From contig NZ_JACHJG010000023.1 of NCBI RefSeq assembly GCF_014203545.1, positions 1 to 51,870 on the forward strand: a stretch of DNA of 51,870 bases, given 5' to 3'. Source of the stretch: Streptomyces netropsis. GTDB taxonomy: Bacteria > Actinomycetota > Actinomycetes > Streptomycetales > Streptomycetaceae. Shown here piece after piece: positions 1-8,062 of the stretch. The translations under genes were made by a program, and so were the position numbers. Every line of letters starts with the position of its first letter. Positions within the stretch are counted from its first letter, which is position 1. The notes below the pieces were generated by a model. That model worked only from the letters and a program-made list of their open reading frames with translations. It was not told where the DNA came from and ran no database searches.

Positions 1-120
1 ATCAAGACCGTTCCGGAGTCGAAGATCGTGGAGACCCTCATCGAGGAAGCACTGAAGCTCGCCGAGCAGATGGAGAAGGACGGCATCGCCTCCGGCGAGC
101 CGTCGGTCAGCGTCGGCTGA
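1..120 (+). CDS. ispG: 4-hydroxy-3-methylbut-2-en-1-yl diphosphate synthase, C-terminal end (partial)
   Basis: Frame 1 is open from the first base to TGA at 118-120 and gives 39 residues beginning IKTVPES and ending SGEPSVSVG. This matches, from memory, the C-terminus of actinobacterial IspG (GcpE), the [4Fe-4S] enzyme of the MEP isoprenoid pathway; its last stretch typically reads KTVPES..IVETLIEEA. The catalytic barrel and the cysteines of the cluster lie upstream of the window. Position immediately before a GNAT gene and proS agrees with the Streptomyces gene order. The identification rests on a short tail plus synteny, so it is likely but not certain. Confidence 0.8.
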   Translation: MKTVPESKIVETLIEEALKLAEQMEKDGIASGEPSVSVG

Positions 121-187
121 CACCTCACGCCCGTCGCACGCCCCTCGATCCACCACGGTGTCCCGCCCCCGCGGCGGGGCACGGCGG

Positions 188-212
188 ACGCCTCCCCGGT
201 CAGGGGAGGTGT
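188..212 (+). terminator. Hairpin downstream of ispG
   Basis: CCTCCCC (191-197) pairs with GGGGAGG (203-209) around a 5-base loop. The stem extends outward through a G-T, a C-G and an A-T pair to 188/212. There is no T-tract, as usual in Streptomyces. It lies about 70 bases past the ispG stop and 78 bases before the chosen start of the next gene, so it could be an ispG terminator or part of a leader. Confidence 0.45.
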
Positions 213-289
213 ACGAAGGGGACGGAGAGGTACAGTGCCAAGACCTGTTCCCATGGCCTCCGGCCCGCGACGGTGAGGCAATCCGACAC

Positions 290-1135
290 GTGTTGACGAC
301 GACCACCACCAAGGTCCTGGAGCCCGGCGACCTCGACGCGGCCCTCGCCGTCCTCGACCGCGAGCCCGTCGCCAACGCCTTCGTCGCCGCGCGGGTGCAG
401 GCCGCCGGTCTCGACCCCTGGCGGCTCGGCGGCGAGATGTGGGGCTGGTACGCGGGCGGCCGCCTCGAAGCCCTCTGCTACGCCGGCGCCAACCTCGTCC
501 CCATCTGCGCCGGACCCGAGGCCGTACGGGCCTTCGCCGACCGCGCCCGCCGCTCCGGCCGCCGCTGCTCCTCCATCGTCGGCCCCGCCGAGGCGACCAC
601 CGAGCTGTGGTCCCTCCTCGAACCCCACTGGGGCCCGGCCCGTGAGGTCCGCGCCCACCAGCCCCTGATGGTCACCCGCGCCATGCCCGCGGACATCGCG
701 CCCGACCCGCTCGTCCGCCGCATCCGCAAGGACGAGCTGGACGTGGTCATGCCCGCGTGCGTGGCGATGTTCACCGAGGAGGTCGGCGTCTCCCCGCTGG
801 CCGGGGACGGCGGGCTGCTCTACCAGGCCCGCGTCGCCGAGCTCGTCGGAGCCGGGCGCTCGTTCGCCCGCATCGAGGACGGCCGCGTCGTCTTCAAGGC
901 CGAGATCGGCGCGGCGACGGCCCTCGCCTGCCAGATCCAGGGCGTCTGGGTCGCCCCCGAGTACCGGGGCCGCGGCTTCTCCGAGACCGGCATGGCCGCT
1001 GTCCTCGGCTACGCCCTGCGCGAGGTCTCACCCGTCGTCAGCCTCTACGTCAACGACTACAACACGGCCGCACGCGCGGCGTACCGACGGGTGGGCTTCG
1101 AGGAAGTCGGCGCGTTCGCGAGCGTGCTGTTCTGA
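290..1135 (+). CDS. GNAT family N-acetyltransferase with N-terminal DUF4081-like domain
   Basis: A 281-residue protein. The C-terminal half carries a GNAT fold with the acetyl-CoA loop signature GVWVAPEYRGRGFS (V-x-x-x-x-R-G-x-G) and a following VSLYVNDYNTAARAAYRRVGF motif, typical of strand 5/helix 4. The N-terminal half (LEPGDLDAALAVL...) is the accessory domain found in the actinobacterial family that lies between ispG and proS. I chose the GTG at 290 over the more upstream ATG at 158, because GGTGAGG lies 11 bases before it and the protein then starts MLTTTTT as in Streptomyces relatives I recall. The extra upstream residues are low-complexity. The substrate is unknown. Confidence 0.8.
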   Translation: MLTTTTTKVLEPGDLDAALAVLDREPVANAFVAARVQAAGLDPWRLGGEMWGWYAGGRLEALCYAGANLVPICAGPEAVRAFADRARRSGRRCSSIVGPAEATTELWSLLEPHWGPAREVRAHQPLMVTRAMPADIAPDPLVRRIRKDELDVVMPACVAMFTEEVGVSPLAGDGGLLYQARVAELVGAGRSFARIEDGRVVFKAEIGAATALACQIQGVWVAPEYRGRGFSETGMAAVLGYALREVSPVVSLYVNDYNTAARAAYRRVGFEEVGAFASVLF

Positions 1136-1184
1136 GTTGTCGAGGCCACCGCACAAGCGGCTGCCGCCCAGGTAGCCTCCGGGC

Positions 1185-1718
1185 ATGGATGACATCGTGG
1201 TCGGACCGCTCGACCTCGCCGCGCGGGTCGACGACGCGCTCGCCGTGCAGGCGCTCGCCTTCGGGCTCACCGACGACGAGGTCGGCGTGCGGCGCCACAT
1301 CGTGCTCCGCCACCTCGGCTGCCGCGGCGCCCGCGCCCTGGGGGCGACCACGGACGGCGGCCGACTGGTCGGCTTCGTCTACGGCATGCCCAACGACCGC
1401 ACCCACTGGTGGTCCACGGTCGTCGAGCCGTATCTGCGCGCCACCGGCTCCGAGGGCTGGCTGGACGACGCCTTCGTGATCACCGAGCTGCACGTCCACC
1501 CCGCCTACCAGAACCGGCGGATCGGCCGGTCGCTGATCACCACGATCACCGCGAGCGCGCAGGAGCCGCGCAGCATCCTCTCCGCGATCGACACGGAAAG
1601 CCCGGCGCGGGCCCTCTACCGCAAGCTCGGCTACCACGACCTGGCCCGACCGGTGCACTTTCCGAGTGCGCCGAGGCCGTATGCGGTGATGGGGGCGCCG
1701 CTTCCGTTGCTGGGGTGA
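1185..1718 (+). CDS. GNAT family N-acetyltransferase
   Basis: A 177-residue protein with an N-terminal helix-rich part (LAVQALAFGLTDDEV) and a GNAT acetyl-CoA site VITELHVHPAYQNRRIGRSL (V-x-P-x-x-Q/R-x-x-x-I/G-x-S/A). This is followed by a STESPARALYRKLGY-like helix (here SAIDTESPARALYRKLGY) near residues 130-150. It ends in a conserved proline-rich strand, HFPSAPRPYAVMGAPLPLLG. The substrate cannot be told from sequence. No convincing Shine-Dalgarno lies before the ATG, so it may be translated from a nearly leaderless mRNA. Its last 19 codons are repeated almost exactly 102 bases downstream (see the repeat entry). Confidence 0.75.
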   Translation: MDDIVVGPLDLAARVDDALAVQALAFGLTDDEVGVRRHIVLRHLGCRGARALGATTDGGRLVGFVYGMPNDRTHWWSTVVEPYLRATGSEGWLDDAFVITELHVHPAYQNRRIGRSLITTITASAQEPRSILSAIDTESPARALYRKLGYHDLARPVHFPSAPRPYAVMGAPLPLLG

Positions 1719-1821
1719 CCGGGGCGGGCCGGGGGTCCGGGGGTTGTCCCCGGGGGATGCGGTCCGAGTGCGCCGAGGCCGTATGCGGTGATGGGGGCGC
1801 CGCTTCCGCTGTTGGGGTGAC
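1661..1821 (+). repeat. Direct repeat of the GNAT gene 3' end
   Basis: Bases 1661-1719, which cover the last codons and stop of the GNAT gene, recur at 1763-1821 with only two differences. The two differences (TTGCTG against CTGTTG) both still encode Leu-Leu. Copy spacing is 102 bases, a multiple of three. The second copy has no upstream coding part of its own and sits directly before the proS leader. Confidence 0.9.
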
Positions 1822-1893
1822 GGAAGTCGTTTCCTGACCGTTGTGCCCTGCCGCTAATCTCCTGGCATTCCCACTACGCAGCAGGAGACCACG

Positions 1894-3591
1894 ATGGCCC
1901 ACGTCCAGCGCATGTCCACGACGATGATCAAGACACTGCGCGACGACCCGGCCGACGCCGAGACCGCCAGCCACAAGCTGCTGGTCCGCGCCGGGTACGT
2001 CCGCCGTACGTCCGCGGGCGTCTGGACCTGGCTGCCGCTCGGCAAGAAGGTGCTGGACAACGTCTCGCGCGTGGTGCGCGAGGAGATGGACGCCATCGGC
2101 GGCCAGGAGGTCCTGCTGCCCGCGCTGCTGCCCAAGGAGCCCTACGAGGCGAGCGGGCGCTGGGAGGAGTACGGCGATCTCCTCTTCCGCCTGAAGGACC
2201 GCAAGGGCGCCGACTATCTGCTCGGGCCCACGCACGAGGAGATCTTCACCCTCACGGTCAAGGACCAGTGCACGTCCTACAAGGACCTGCCGGTGATCCT
2301 CTACCAGATCCAGACGAAGTACCGCGACGAGGCGCGTCCCCGCTCGGGCGTGCTGCGCGGGCGCGAGTTCCAGATGAAGGACTCGTACTCCTTCGACACC
2401 ACGGACGAGGGCCTCGCCGAGTCCTACCGGCTGCACCGCGAGGCCTACACGCGGATCTTCGAGCGGCTCGGCCTCGACTACCGCGTCGTCTCCGCCGTCT
2501 CGGGTGCGATGGGCGGCTCGGCTTCGGAGGAGTTCCTGGCCCCGGCCGGGGCCGGCGAGGACACCTTCGTCGACTGTCCGGCCTGTGACTACGCCGCCAA
2601 CACCGAGGCGGTCACCGCGGTCGTGGCACCCGCCGACCCGTCGGGCCACGGCCCCGTCGAGGAGCTGGACACCCCCGACACCCCCACCATCGAGACCCTC
2701 GCCGCGCACCTGGGCGTGCCCGCCTCGGCGACCCTGAAGAACCTCCTCGTCAAGGTCGACGGCGAGATCACGGCCGTCGGCGTGCCGGGCGACCGCGAGG
2801 TGGACCTCGGCAAGCTCGGCGAGCATCTGGCGCCCGCCGTCGTGGAGTTGGTGACGGCCGAGGACTTCGTGGGCCGGCCCGATCTCGTACGCGGCTACGT
2901 CGGCCCGCAGGGCCTCGGCGTGCGCTACATCGCCGACCCCCGCGTGGCACCCGGCACGGCCTGGGTCACCGGCGCCAACAAGGCGGACACGCACGCCCGC
3001 AACGTGGTGTGCGGGCGGGACTTCGAGGTCGACCAGTACCTCGACGTCGTCGTCGTCGAGCCCGGCGACCCGTGCCCCCGCTGTGGCGCGGGCCTGGAGA
3101 TCGGGCGGGCGATCGAGATCGGCCACATCTTCCAGCTCGGCCGCAAGTACGCCGACGCCTTCGGCCTCGACGTGCTCGGGCAGCAGGGCAAGCCGGTCCG
3201 GGTCACCATGGGTTCGTACGGCATCGGCGTCTCACGGGCCGTCGCCGCGCTCGCCGAGCAGACCCACGACGAGTCCGGTCTGTGCTGGCCGCGCGAGGTC
3301 GCCCCGGCGGACGTGCACATCGTCGCGGCGGGCAAGGCCGTGCAGACGGAACTCGCCCTGGAACTCGCCGAGAAGCTGGGCGCCGCGGGCGTCCGGGTCC
3401 TGGTCGACGACCGCGCGGGCGTGTCGCCCGGCGTGAAGTTCACCGACGCGGAACTGATCGGCGTGCCCACGATCCTCGTCGTCGGCCGCGGTGCCGCCTC
3501 CGGCGTGGTCGAACTCAAGGACCGCCGCACCGGCACCCGCGAGGAACTGCCCGTCGACGAGGCGCTGACCCTTCTGGCCGCGGCGGTATAG
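1894..3591 (+). CDS. proS: Prolyl-tRNA synthetase (bacterial type, with editing domain)
   Basis: A 565-residue class II aminoacyl-tRNA synthetase that charges tRNA-Pro. The N-terminus MAHVQRMSTTMIKTLRDDPADAE is characteristic of actinobacterial ProRS. Class II motif 1 lies around GVWTWLPLGKKVL, motif 2 around YRDEARPRSGVLRGREFQMKDSYSF (about residues 145-170), and motif 3 around GSYGIGVSRAVAA (about 440-455). An insertion of about 150 residues between motifs 2 and 3 (LAAHLGVPASATLKNLLVKV...) is the YbaK-type INS editing domain that removes mischarged alanine. The C-terminal HGTP anticodon-binding domain starts near VHIVAAGK. AGGAG at 1883-1887 lies 6 bases before the ATG. Length is normal for the family. 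Confidence 0.97.
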   Translation: MAHVQRMSTTMIKTLRDDPADAETASHKLLVRAGYVRRTSAGVWTWLPLGKKVLDNVSRVVREEMDAIGGQEVLLPALLPKEPYEASGRWEEYGDLLFRLKDRKGADYLLGPTHEEIFTLTVKDQCTSYKDLPVILYQIQTKYRDEARPRSGVLRGREFQMKDSYSFDTTDEGLAESYRLHREAYTRIFERLGLDYRVVSAVSGAMGGSASEEFLAPAGAGEDTFVDCPACDYAANTEAVTAVVAPADPSGHGPVEELDTPDTPTIETLAAHLGVPASATLKNLLVKVDGEITAVGVPGDREVDLGKLGEHLAPAVVELVTAEDFVGRPDLVRGYVGPQGLGVRYIADPRVAPGTAWVTGANKADTHARNVVCGRDFEVDQYLDVVVVEPGDPCPRCGAGLEIGRAIEIGHIFQLGRKYADAFGLDVLGQQGKPVRVTMGSYGIGVSRAVAALAEQTHDESGLCWPREVAPADVHIVAAGKAVQTELALELAEKLGAAGVRVLVDDRAGVSPGVKFTDAELIGVPTILVVGRGAASGVVELKDRRTGTREELPVDEALTLLAAAV

Positions 3592-4069
3592 CCGGTCGGC
3601 CTGGCCGGCCGGGGCGGCGACCACGGGCTGACTCCCGGTCAGGCGCACCGGCCGAGGCCGGGCGAGGCCTGGAGACCGGCTGTCCGCCCCTGAGGCCGGG
3701 ATCGCTCACCGGTCGCAGGTTCCCCGGCCGGGCGGGGTAGCGACCCCGCAGGTCGTGGTTGTCCCCGGCCGGGGGAGAGGCAGCCCGGAGGGCAGCGGCC
3801 GAGGGCGTCCCGACCGCCTCGCCGGAGGCACGCCGACGCCGCCTCGGCGGGGTGGTCCGAGGGCTTCGGCGGGGCGCGGAGCTTGGGCTGCGGGCAGCCC
3901 CGCCCCGGCCGGGACGGATCGGGATACGCGGCTCGGGCCGGCACCCGGACGGACGGACCCCTGCGTCGGGGCCGGGATCACGCTCGGAGGCGGCAGGCCC
4001 TGACGGCTCGGCAGCACCCATCGGTCAAGCGGGCCCCGGGGGTGGAGCACAGCCCCGCGAGCCGACGGC
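3592..4069. other. GC-rich intergenic stretch without a recognisable gene
   Basis: This roughly 480-base gap follows proS. It has open frames on both strands, but these are products of extreme GC content and their translations are Arg/Pro/Gly-rich with no recognisable motif. A small hairpin GCGGGG/CCCCGC at 3732-3749 might contribute to proS termination. The core TCCCCGGCCGGG occurs twice (about 3721 and 3762). I see no promoter, RNA gene or mobile element. Confidence 0.5.
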
Positions 4070-4104
4070 CCCGGCGGGTGGCAACCGGGCGTCACCCCGC
4101 CGGG
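4070..4104 (-). terminator. Hairpin terminator of the minus-strand operon
   Basis: CCCGGCGGGTG (4070-4080) pairs with CACCCCGCCGGG (4093-4104), giving an 11-bp stem with one bulged C and a 12-base loop. It lies 14 bases beyond the stop of the minus-strand phosphotransferase gene, the expected place for its terminator. Confidence 0.6.
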
Positions 4105-4117
4105 CAAGCGCCCGGCG

Positions 4118-5056
4118 TCACAGCAGGCCGGCGAACTCCAGCAGGAGTTCGCCCGCCGGGCGGCCGCCGGTGGACAGTTCGCGGACGCCCGCTTCCACCG
4201 CCCGGAAGACCGTCCAGCCGCGCAGACGGTCGCGGTCGACGTCCAGCGACTCCGCCAGCTTCGCCACCCGGCGGCGCGCCGCGGCGGGTGCGCCGGGGGC
4301 GGCCAGCAGGGTGTCGAGCCGGTCCCGGACCAGCCAGGCCAGGTCGTACGCCCGCTCTCCCACCAGGGGGCGCGGACCGATCGCCAGCCAGGGCGACCGG
4401 TCGCCGGAGAGGACGTTCCCCTGGTGGTAGTCGCCGTGCAAGAGGGACGGCTGCGGGTCCCCGGCGTCGGCCAGCAGGCCCTCGCGCAGTTCCAGCGCCT
4501 CGTCGATCACCGTCCGGACATCGGCCGCCCACGGCTCGGCGCGGCGTTCGCGCAGGACGTCCGCCAGGGCGGCCGTGTGGTCCGCGACGCCGGTGAACGG
4601 GTGCCCCTCCGCGGGCGGCACCCACAGGCGCTGCAACGTCGCCGCCGCCTCCAACAGAGCCTTCGCGTCCGCCAGGGAGCGCAGGCTCACATCCCCGTGC
4701 AGCCGCTCCAGGAGCAGCACGCCCGCGTCCGGGTCGGCGCGCAGCGGCCGCACCGCGCCCCGGCCGTTCCAGTGGGTGAGCGCCGCGTGTTCCAGGGCGA
4801 TCGCGCCGTCCGGCAGGCCGAGCTTGAGTGCCGCGGGTGTGCCGTCGGACTGCCGGACGAGGACGACCATGCTGGTCCGGCCACCCGGGGTCTGGACCCG
4901 ATCGGGCGTCAACTCCCAGCGTTCCAGGTACTCCCGGGCGCTCCCGGGCAGGTCCGCGAGCCAGCGGCGTGCCGCCACGCCGCCCTCTTCCTCTTCCCGG
5001 CCCAGGGCGCGCACCAGCCGCTCCGGCGGTTCGAAGCGGTCGTTCGCGTTGGCCAT
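4118..5056 (-). CDS. Aminoglycoside phosphotransferase-like (APH/choline kinase fold) protein
   Basis: A 312-residue protein-kinase-like fold protein most similar in outline to streptomycin 6-kinase type APH enzymes. Visible landmarks are an ATP-binding Lys in AALKLG (K78) with EH at 89-90, a hinge region VLLLERLHGD, and the catalytic loop LLHGDYHQGNVL (H207, D209, N214). The activation segment is IGPRPLVGERAYDLAWLV. At the Mg-binding position, where APH proteins normally have Asp (IDPKP), this protein has Gly227, encoded GGT. Activity is therefore uncertain. The ATG at 5056 was chosen over more upstream starts because earlier sequence overlaps the DUF4439 gene. It is the third gene of the operon, 29 bases after its neighbour. 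Its substrate is unknown, and a resistance function is not implied. Confidence 0.8.
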   Translation of the reverse strand: MANANDRFEPPERLVRALGREEEEGGVAARRWLADLPGSAREYLERWELTPDRVQTPGGRTSMVVLVRQSDGTPAALKLGLPDGAIALEHAALTHWNGRGAVRPLRADPDAGVLLLERLHGDVSLRSLADAKALLEAAATLQRLWVPPAEGHPFTGVADHTAALADVLRERRAEPWAADVRTVIDEALELREGLLADAGDPQPSLLHGDYHQGNVLSGDRSPWLAIGPRPLVGERAYDLAWLVRDRLDTLLAAPGAPAAARRRVAKLAESLDVDRDRLRGWTVFRAVEAGVRELSTGGRPAGELLLEFAGLL

Positions 5057-5085
5057 CCCTGCGCTGTCCTTTTCGTCTGTGCTGG

Positions 5086-5580
5086 TCAGAGGCGCTTTGG
5101 CGCGCCGTCCGGCGAGTTGCCGGCCCCGGTTCGAGGAGCCCGCTCGACGAGCCCAGGGAAGGCTACGCTGCCGCCCCGCCAGCGCACCGCCCGCACCGCC
5201 GCCTCGCGCAGCGCGGCCGCCGCCTCGCGGCGCCGGGCGCCCGTGGCGGCCCGTACGAGATCGGCGTAGACCGCGGCGAGCCGACTCTCCAACTCCGCCG
5301 CGAGCCGCACGGCCGCGCCCTCGTCCGGCACGGGGAACGGCAGCGCGTACGCGGCGGACGCCGCCTCGGGCGTGCCGCCCAGGGACCGGACGGAGCGCCA
5401 CATCGCGTCCCGCCGGGCCCGGTGGGCGTCGTGCGCCTCCCGGGCCTCCGTCTGCCGCGCCTCGCCGACGCGCGCGCCGACGATTCCGTACCCGTAGACG
5501 GCGGCGTGCTCGGCCGCGAGCGCCGCCTGTGCCGCCTCCAGCGCCGGATCGTGCTTCTTGGAGCCGGGTGATTCGCTCAC
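5086..5580 (-). CDS. DUF4439 ferritin-like domain protein
   Basis: A 164-residue, almost entirely helical, Ala-rich protein. The segment ALEAAQAALAAEHAAVYGYGIVGA (about residues 13-36) and the later REAHDAHRARRDAMWRSVRSLGG match the DUF4439 ferritin-like family of actinobacteria. Both contain the E/H pairs expected of a four-helix bundle. The biochemical role of the family is not established. The GTG start overlaps the stop of the upstream lipoprotein gene (GTGA), so the two are probably translationally coupled. No signal peptide is visible. Confidence 0.75.
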   Translation of the reverse strand: MSESPGSKKHDPALEAAQAALAAEHAAVYGYGIVGARVGEARQTEAREAHDAHRARRDAMWRSVRSLGGTPEAASAAYALPFPVPDEGAAVRLAAELESRLAAVYADLVRAATGARRREAAAALREAAVRAVRWRGGSVAFPGLVERAPRTGAGNSPDGAPKRL

Positions 5581-6134
5581 GCGACACCGCCGAGGAGATA
5601 GGCGTGGGCCGCGCCCGAGGCCGCGACGGAGGCGAGGAGGCGGGCGAGTTCGGGCGGGGCGGAAGCCAGGGCCGCGGTGTGGGTGTCGGCGGTACGCCGC
5701 TCGGCGTCCGCGAGGGCGGCCAGGGCCGCCTTCTCGTCCTTGGGGACCGCGGGGCCGGCCTTCCCCGGGGAGACGGAAGCGGAAGGGCCGGAAGGGGACG
5801 TGGAACCCGAAGCGGAAGGAGAAGCGGAGGACGCGCGGGCGCCGAGGGCCGCCGCGTGCCGGGCGACCTCGGCCCGCAGTGGCCGCAGCCGCTCCGCGAG
5901 CGCGGCGTGCGCGCCGATCGTCGCGTCGTACCGCTCCAGCAGCGCCGCCGAGTCCCGCCCGGCGCGGGCGCGCAGCCGCTCCTCGGCCGAGGAGCGTTCG
6001 TCGTGGGGGCCCGGATCGTCGGAACAGCCGGTCAGCAGGGCGCCGCCGCCCGTCAGCAGGGCCGCCGCGCCGCCTGCCAGTACCCTGCGTCTGCGCGGGT
6101 CGCCGGGGCCCCGCGTCGTCGTCGTGAGCGACAC
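5577..6134 (-). CDS. Predicted Tat-type lipoprotein, unknown function
   Basis: A 185-residue protein. The N-terminus has a twin-arginine-like run (PRRRRVLAGGAAALL) and a hydrophobic segment ending in a lipobox, LLTGC, around residue 35, so export and lipid anchoring are likely. The mature part is helical, then a Ser/Pro/Gly linker (SASPSASGSTSPSGPSAS), then more Ala-rich helices (EKAALAALADAERRTADTHTAAL). This suggests a ferritin-like second half resembling its DUF4439 neighbour. I chose the GTG at 6134 because AAAGAGG lies just upstream of it; an ATG at 6161 is an alternative. It overlaps the DUF4439 start by 4 bases. It is the first gene of a three-gene minus-strand operon divergent from rimP. 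Confidence 0.65.
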   Translation of the reverse strand: MSLTTTTRGPGDPRRRRVLAGGAAALLTGGGALLTGCSDDPGPHDERSSAEERLRARAGRDSAALLERYDATIGAHAALAERLRPLRAEVARHAAALGARASSASPSASGSTSPSGPSASVSPGKAGPAVPKDEKAALAALADAERRTADTHTAALASAPPELARLLASVAASGAAHAYLLGGVA

Positions 6135-6304
6135 GATCCTCTTTCCGCCTGGTCGGGTCATGATCACCGCACGTGAGCGTACCGGCGCGCGGTCACCCGA
6201 CCGGGGAGCGGGCACCGAATCGTCAGTCGGCTGCCGGAACAGATAGGCTTTGACCAGACACGCGACATTCCCACAACAGCACACGCGGCCGAGGAGTCAC
6301 CCGG

Positions 6305-6838
6305 ATGAGCACCACCCAGAGCGAGAGGCTGCGCGAATTGCTCGCCCCTCTCGTCAGCGCGCGAGAGCTGGATCTGGAAGAGGTCGAGGTGACGCCGGCC
6401 GGCAAGCGCCGTGTGCTCCGCATCGTGGTCGATTCCGATGAGGGTGTGCAGCTGGACGCGTGTGCGGAAGTCAGCCGTGCGATCTCCGAGAAGCTCGACG
6501 AGACGGACGTCATGGGCGGGACCCCCTACGTGCTGGAGGTCACCTCGCCCGGCGCCGACCGCCCCCTGACCGAGCACCGCCACTTCGTACGGGCCACCGG
6601 CCGCCTGATCAAGGCGCAGCTGACCGAGGGCGGCGAGCTGGTCGCGCGCATCGTCGCCGTCGACGACGAGGGGCTGGACCTGGAGGTACCGGGTGTGAAG
6701 GGCCGCAAGCCCACCGCCCGCAGGCTGGCCTTCGCCGAGATCGCGAAGGCCCGCGTGGAGATCGAGTTCAACCGGAAGTCCCCGCAAGAAGCCGACATGG
6801 CCGAGGACGAGACCGACGAGAGTCAAGAGGAGGCGTAG
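6305..6838 (+). CDS. rimP: Ribosome maturation factor RimP
   Basis: A 177-residue homologue of RimP (YhbC), which assists 30S subunit assembly. The N-terminal alpha/beta domain contains ELDLEEVEVTPAGKRRVLRIVVDSDEGV and a following DACAEVSRAISEKLDE helix. The hallmark YVLEVTSPGADRPLTEHRHFVRATGRLIK (about residues 78-106) links to the C-terminal SH3-like barrel. GAGGAG at 6291-6296 lies 8 bases before the ATG. A TTGACC at 6250-6255 may be a -35 element, but no clear -10 follows. This is the first gene of the rimP-nusA-ylxR-infB operon; the stop is two bases before the nusA start. Confidence 0.95.
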   Translation: MSTTQSERLRELLAPLVSARELDLEEVEVTPAGKRRVLRIVVDSDEGVQLDACAEVSRAISEKLDETDVMGGTPYVLEVTSPGADRPLTEHRHFVRATGRLIKAQLTEGGELVARIVAVDDEGLDLEVPGVKGRKPTARRLAFAEIAKARVEIEFNRKSPQEADMAEDETDESQEEA

Positions 6839-6840
6839 CC

Positions 6841-7890
6841 GTGGACATCGACATGAGTGCCCTGCGGGGTCTGGTGCGAGAGAAGGAGATCTCTTTCGAC
6901 CTGCTGGTCGAGGCGATCGAGTCGGCCCTCCTCATCGCGTACCACCGCACCGAGGGAAGCCGCCGCCGCGCCCGCGTCGAGCTGGACCGCGCGTCCGGCC
7001 ACGTCACGGTGTGGGCGAAGGAGGACCCGCAGGACCTGGAGGAGGGCGAGGAGCCCCGCGAGTTCGACGACACGCCTTCCGGCTTCGGCCGGATCGCCGC
7101 GACCACCGCCAAGCAGGTCATCCTCCAGCGTCTGCGCGACGCCGAGGACGAGATCACTTTCGGTGAGTTCGCGGGCCGCGAGGGCGACGTCGTCGCGGGC
7201 GTCGTCCAGCAGGGCAAGGACCCCAAGAACGTCCTGGTCGACATCGGCAAGCTGGAAGCCATCCTGCCGGTCCAGGAGCAGGTGCCGGGCGAGGAGTACA
7301 AGCACGGCACGCGTCTTCGGACGTACGTCGTCCGGGTGGCGAAGGGTGTCCGCGGTCCGTCCGTGACGCTCTCGCGCACCCACCCCAACCTGGTGAAGAA
7401 GCTTTTCGCCATGGAGGTCCCGGAGATCGCGGACGGTTCGGTGGAGATCGCCGCCATCGCCCGTGAGGCCGGTCACCGCACCAAGATCGCCGTCCGGTCC
7501 ACCCGGTCCGGCCTGAACGCCAAGGGCGCCTGCATCGGCCCGATGGGCGGCCGGGTCCGCGCGGTCATGGCCGAGCTGCACGGCGAGAAGATCGACATCG
7601 TCGACTGGTCGGACGACCCGGCGGAGCTCGTGGCGCACGCGCTGTCCCCCGCGCGGGTGAGCAAGGTCGAGGTCGTGGACCTCGGCGCGCGCTCCGCCCG
7701 GGTGACCGTGCCGGACTACCAGCTCTCCCTCGCCATCGGCAAGGAGGGCCAGAACGCCCGCCTCGCGGCGCGGCTGACCGGCTGGCGGATCGACATCCGC
7801 CCGGACACCGAGCAGGACGGGCAGTCCGACCGCTCCGAGCGGTCCGAGCAGCCCTACCGGTCCGAGCGGTCCGACCGCTACCGGGACTGA
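6841..7890 (+). CDS. nusA: Transcription termination/antitermination factor NusA
   Basis: A 349-residue NusA that binds RNA polymerase and nascent RNA. The N-terminal domain starts VDIDMSALRGLVREKEISFDLLVEAIESAL. An S1 domain spans about residues 115-190 (GDVVAGVVQQGKDPKNVLVDIGKLEAILP). KH1 contains GACIGPMGGRVRAVMAEL and KH2 contains LAIGKEGQNARLAARLTGW. Like other actinobacterial NusA proteins it lacks the C-terminal acidic repeats of E. coli. It ends in a short Ser/Glu/Arg repeat tail (SDRSERSE, YRSERSDRYRD). The start is the GTG at 6841, following AGAGGAGG and 2 bases after the rimP stop. The in-frame upstream extension overlaps rimP and is rejected. Confidence 0.97.
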   Translation: MDIDMSALRGLVREKEISFDLLVEAIESALLIAYHRTEGSRRRARVELDRASGHVTVWAKEDPQDLEEGEEPREFDDTPSGFGRIAATTAKQVILQRLRDAEDEITFGEFAGREGDVVAGVVQQGKDPKNVLVDIGKLEAILPVQEQVPGEEYKHGTRLRTYVVRVAKGVRGPSVTLSRTHPNLVKKLFAMEVPEIADGSVEIAAIAREAGHRTKIAVRSTRSGLNAKGACIGPMGGRVRAVMAELHGEKIDIVDWSDDPAELVAHALSPARVSKVEVVDLGARSARVTVPDYQLSLAIGKEGQNARLAARLTGWRIDIRPDTEQDGQSDRSERSEQPYRSERSDRYRD

Positions 7891-8062
7891 TCCAGCGGGG
7901 AAGAACAGCGGGAAGGGCGCGGGCCGGCAGCGGCCCGCCGCCGCTTCGCGAATGACATCCGGAGTCACATCCGGGAGCGGCCCCGCAGGGTGGCCGAAAT
8001 CCATATGTGCCCGATCATCGCCCCACAGGGGTGAGGTCGGCGCGGGGAGGTAGACTTAATCA

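Noticed and set aside
3639..4107. Several open frames in the proS-phosphotransferase gap
   Set aside because: All have Arg/Pro/Gly-rich translations typical of out-of-frame GC-rich DNA, with no motif or ribosome site.
4118..5056. Aminoglycoside resistance gene
   Set aside because: The fold matches, but a catalytic Asp is replaced and the context is a conserved chromosomal operon; resistance cannot be claimed.
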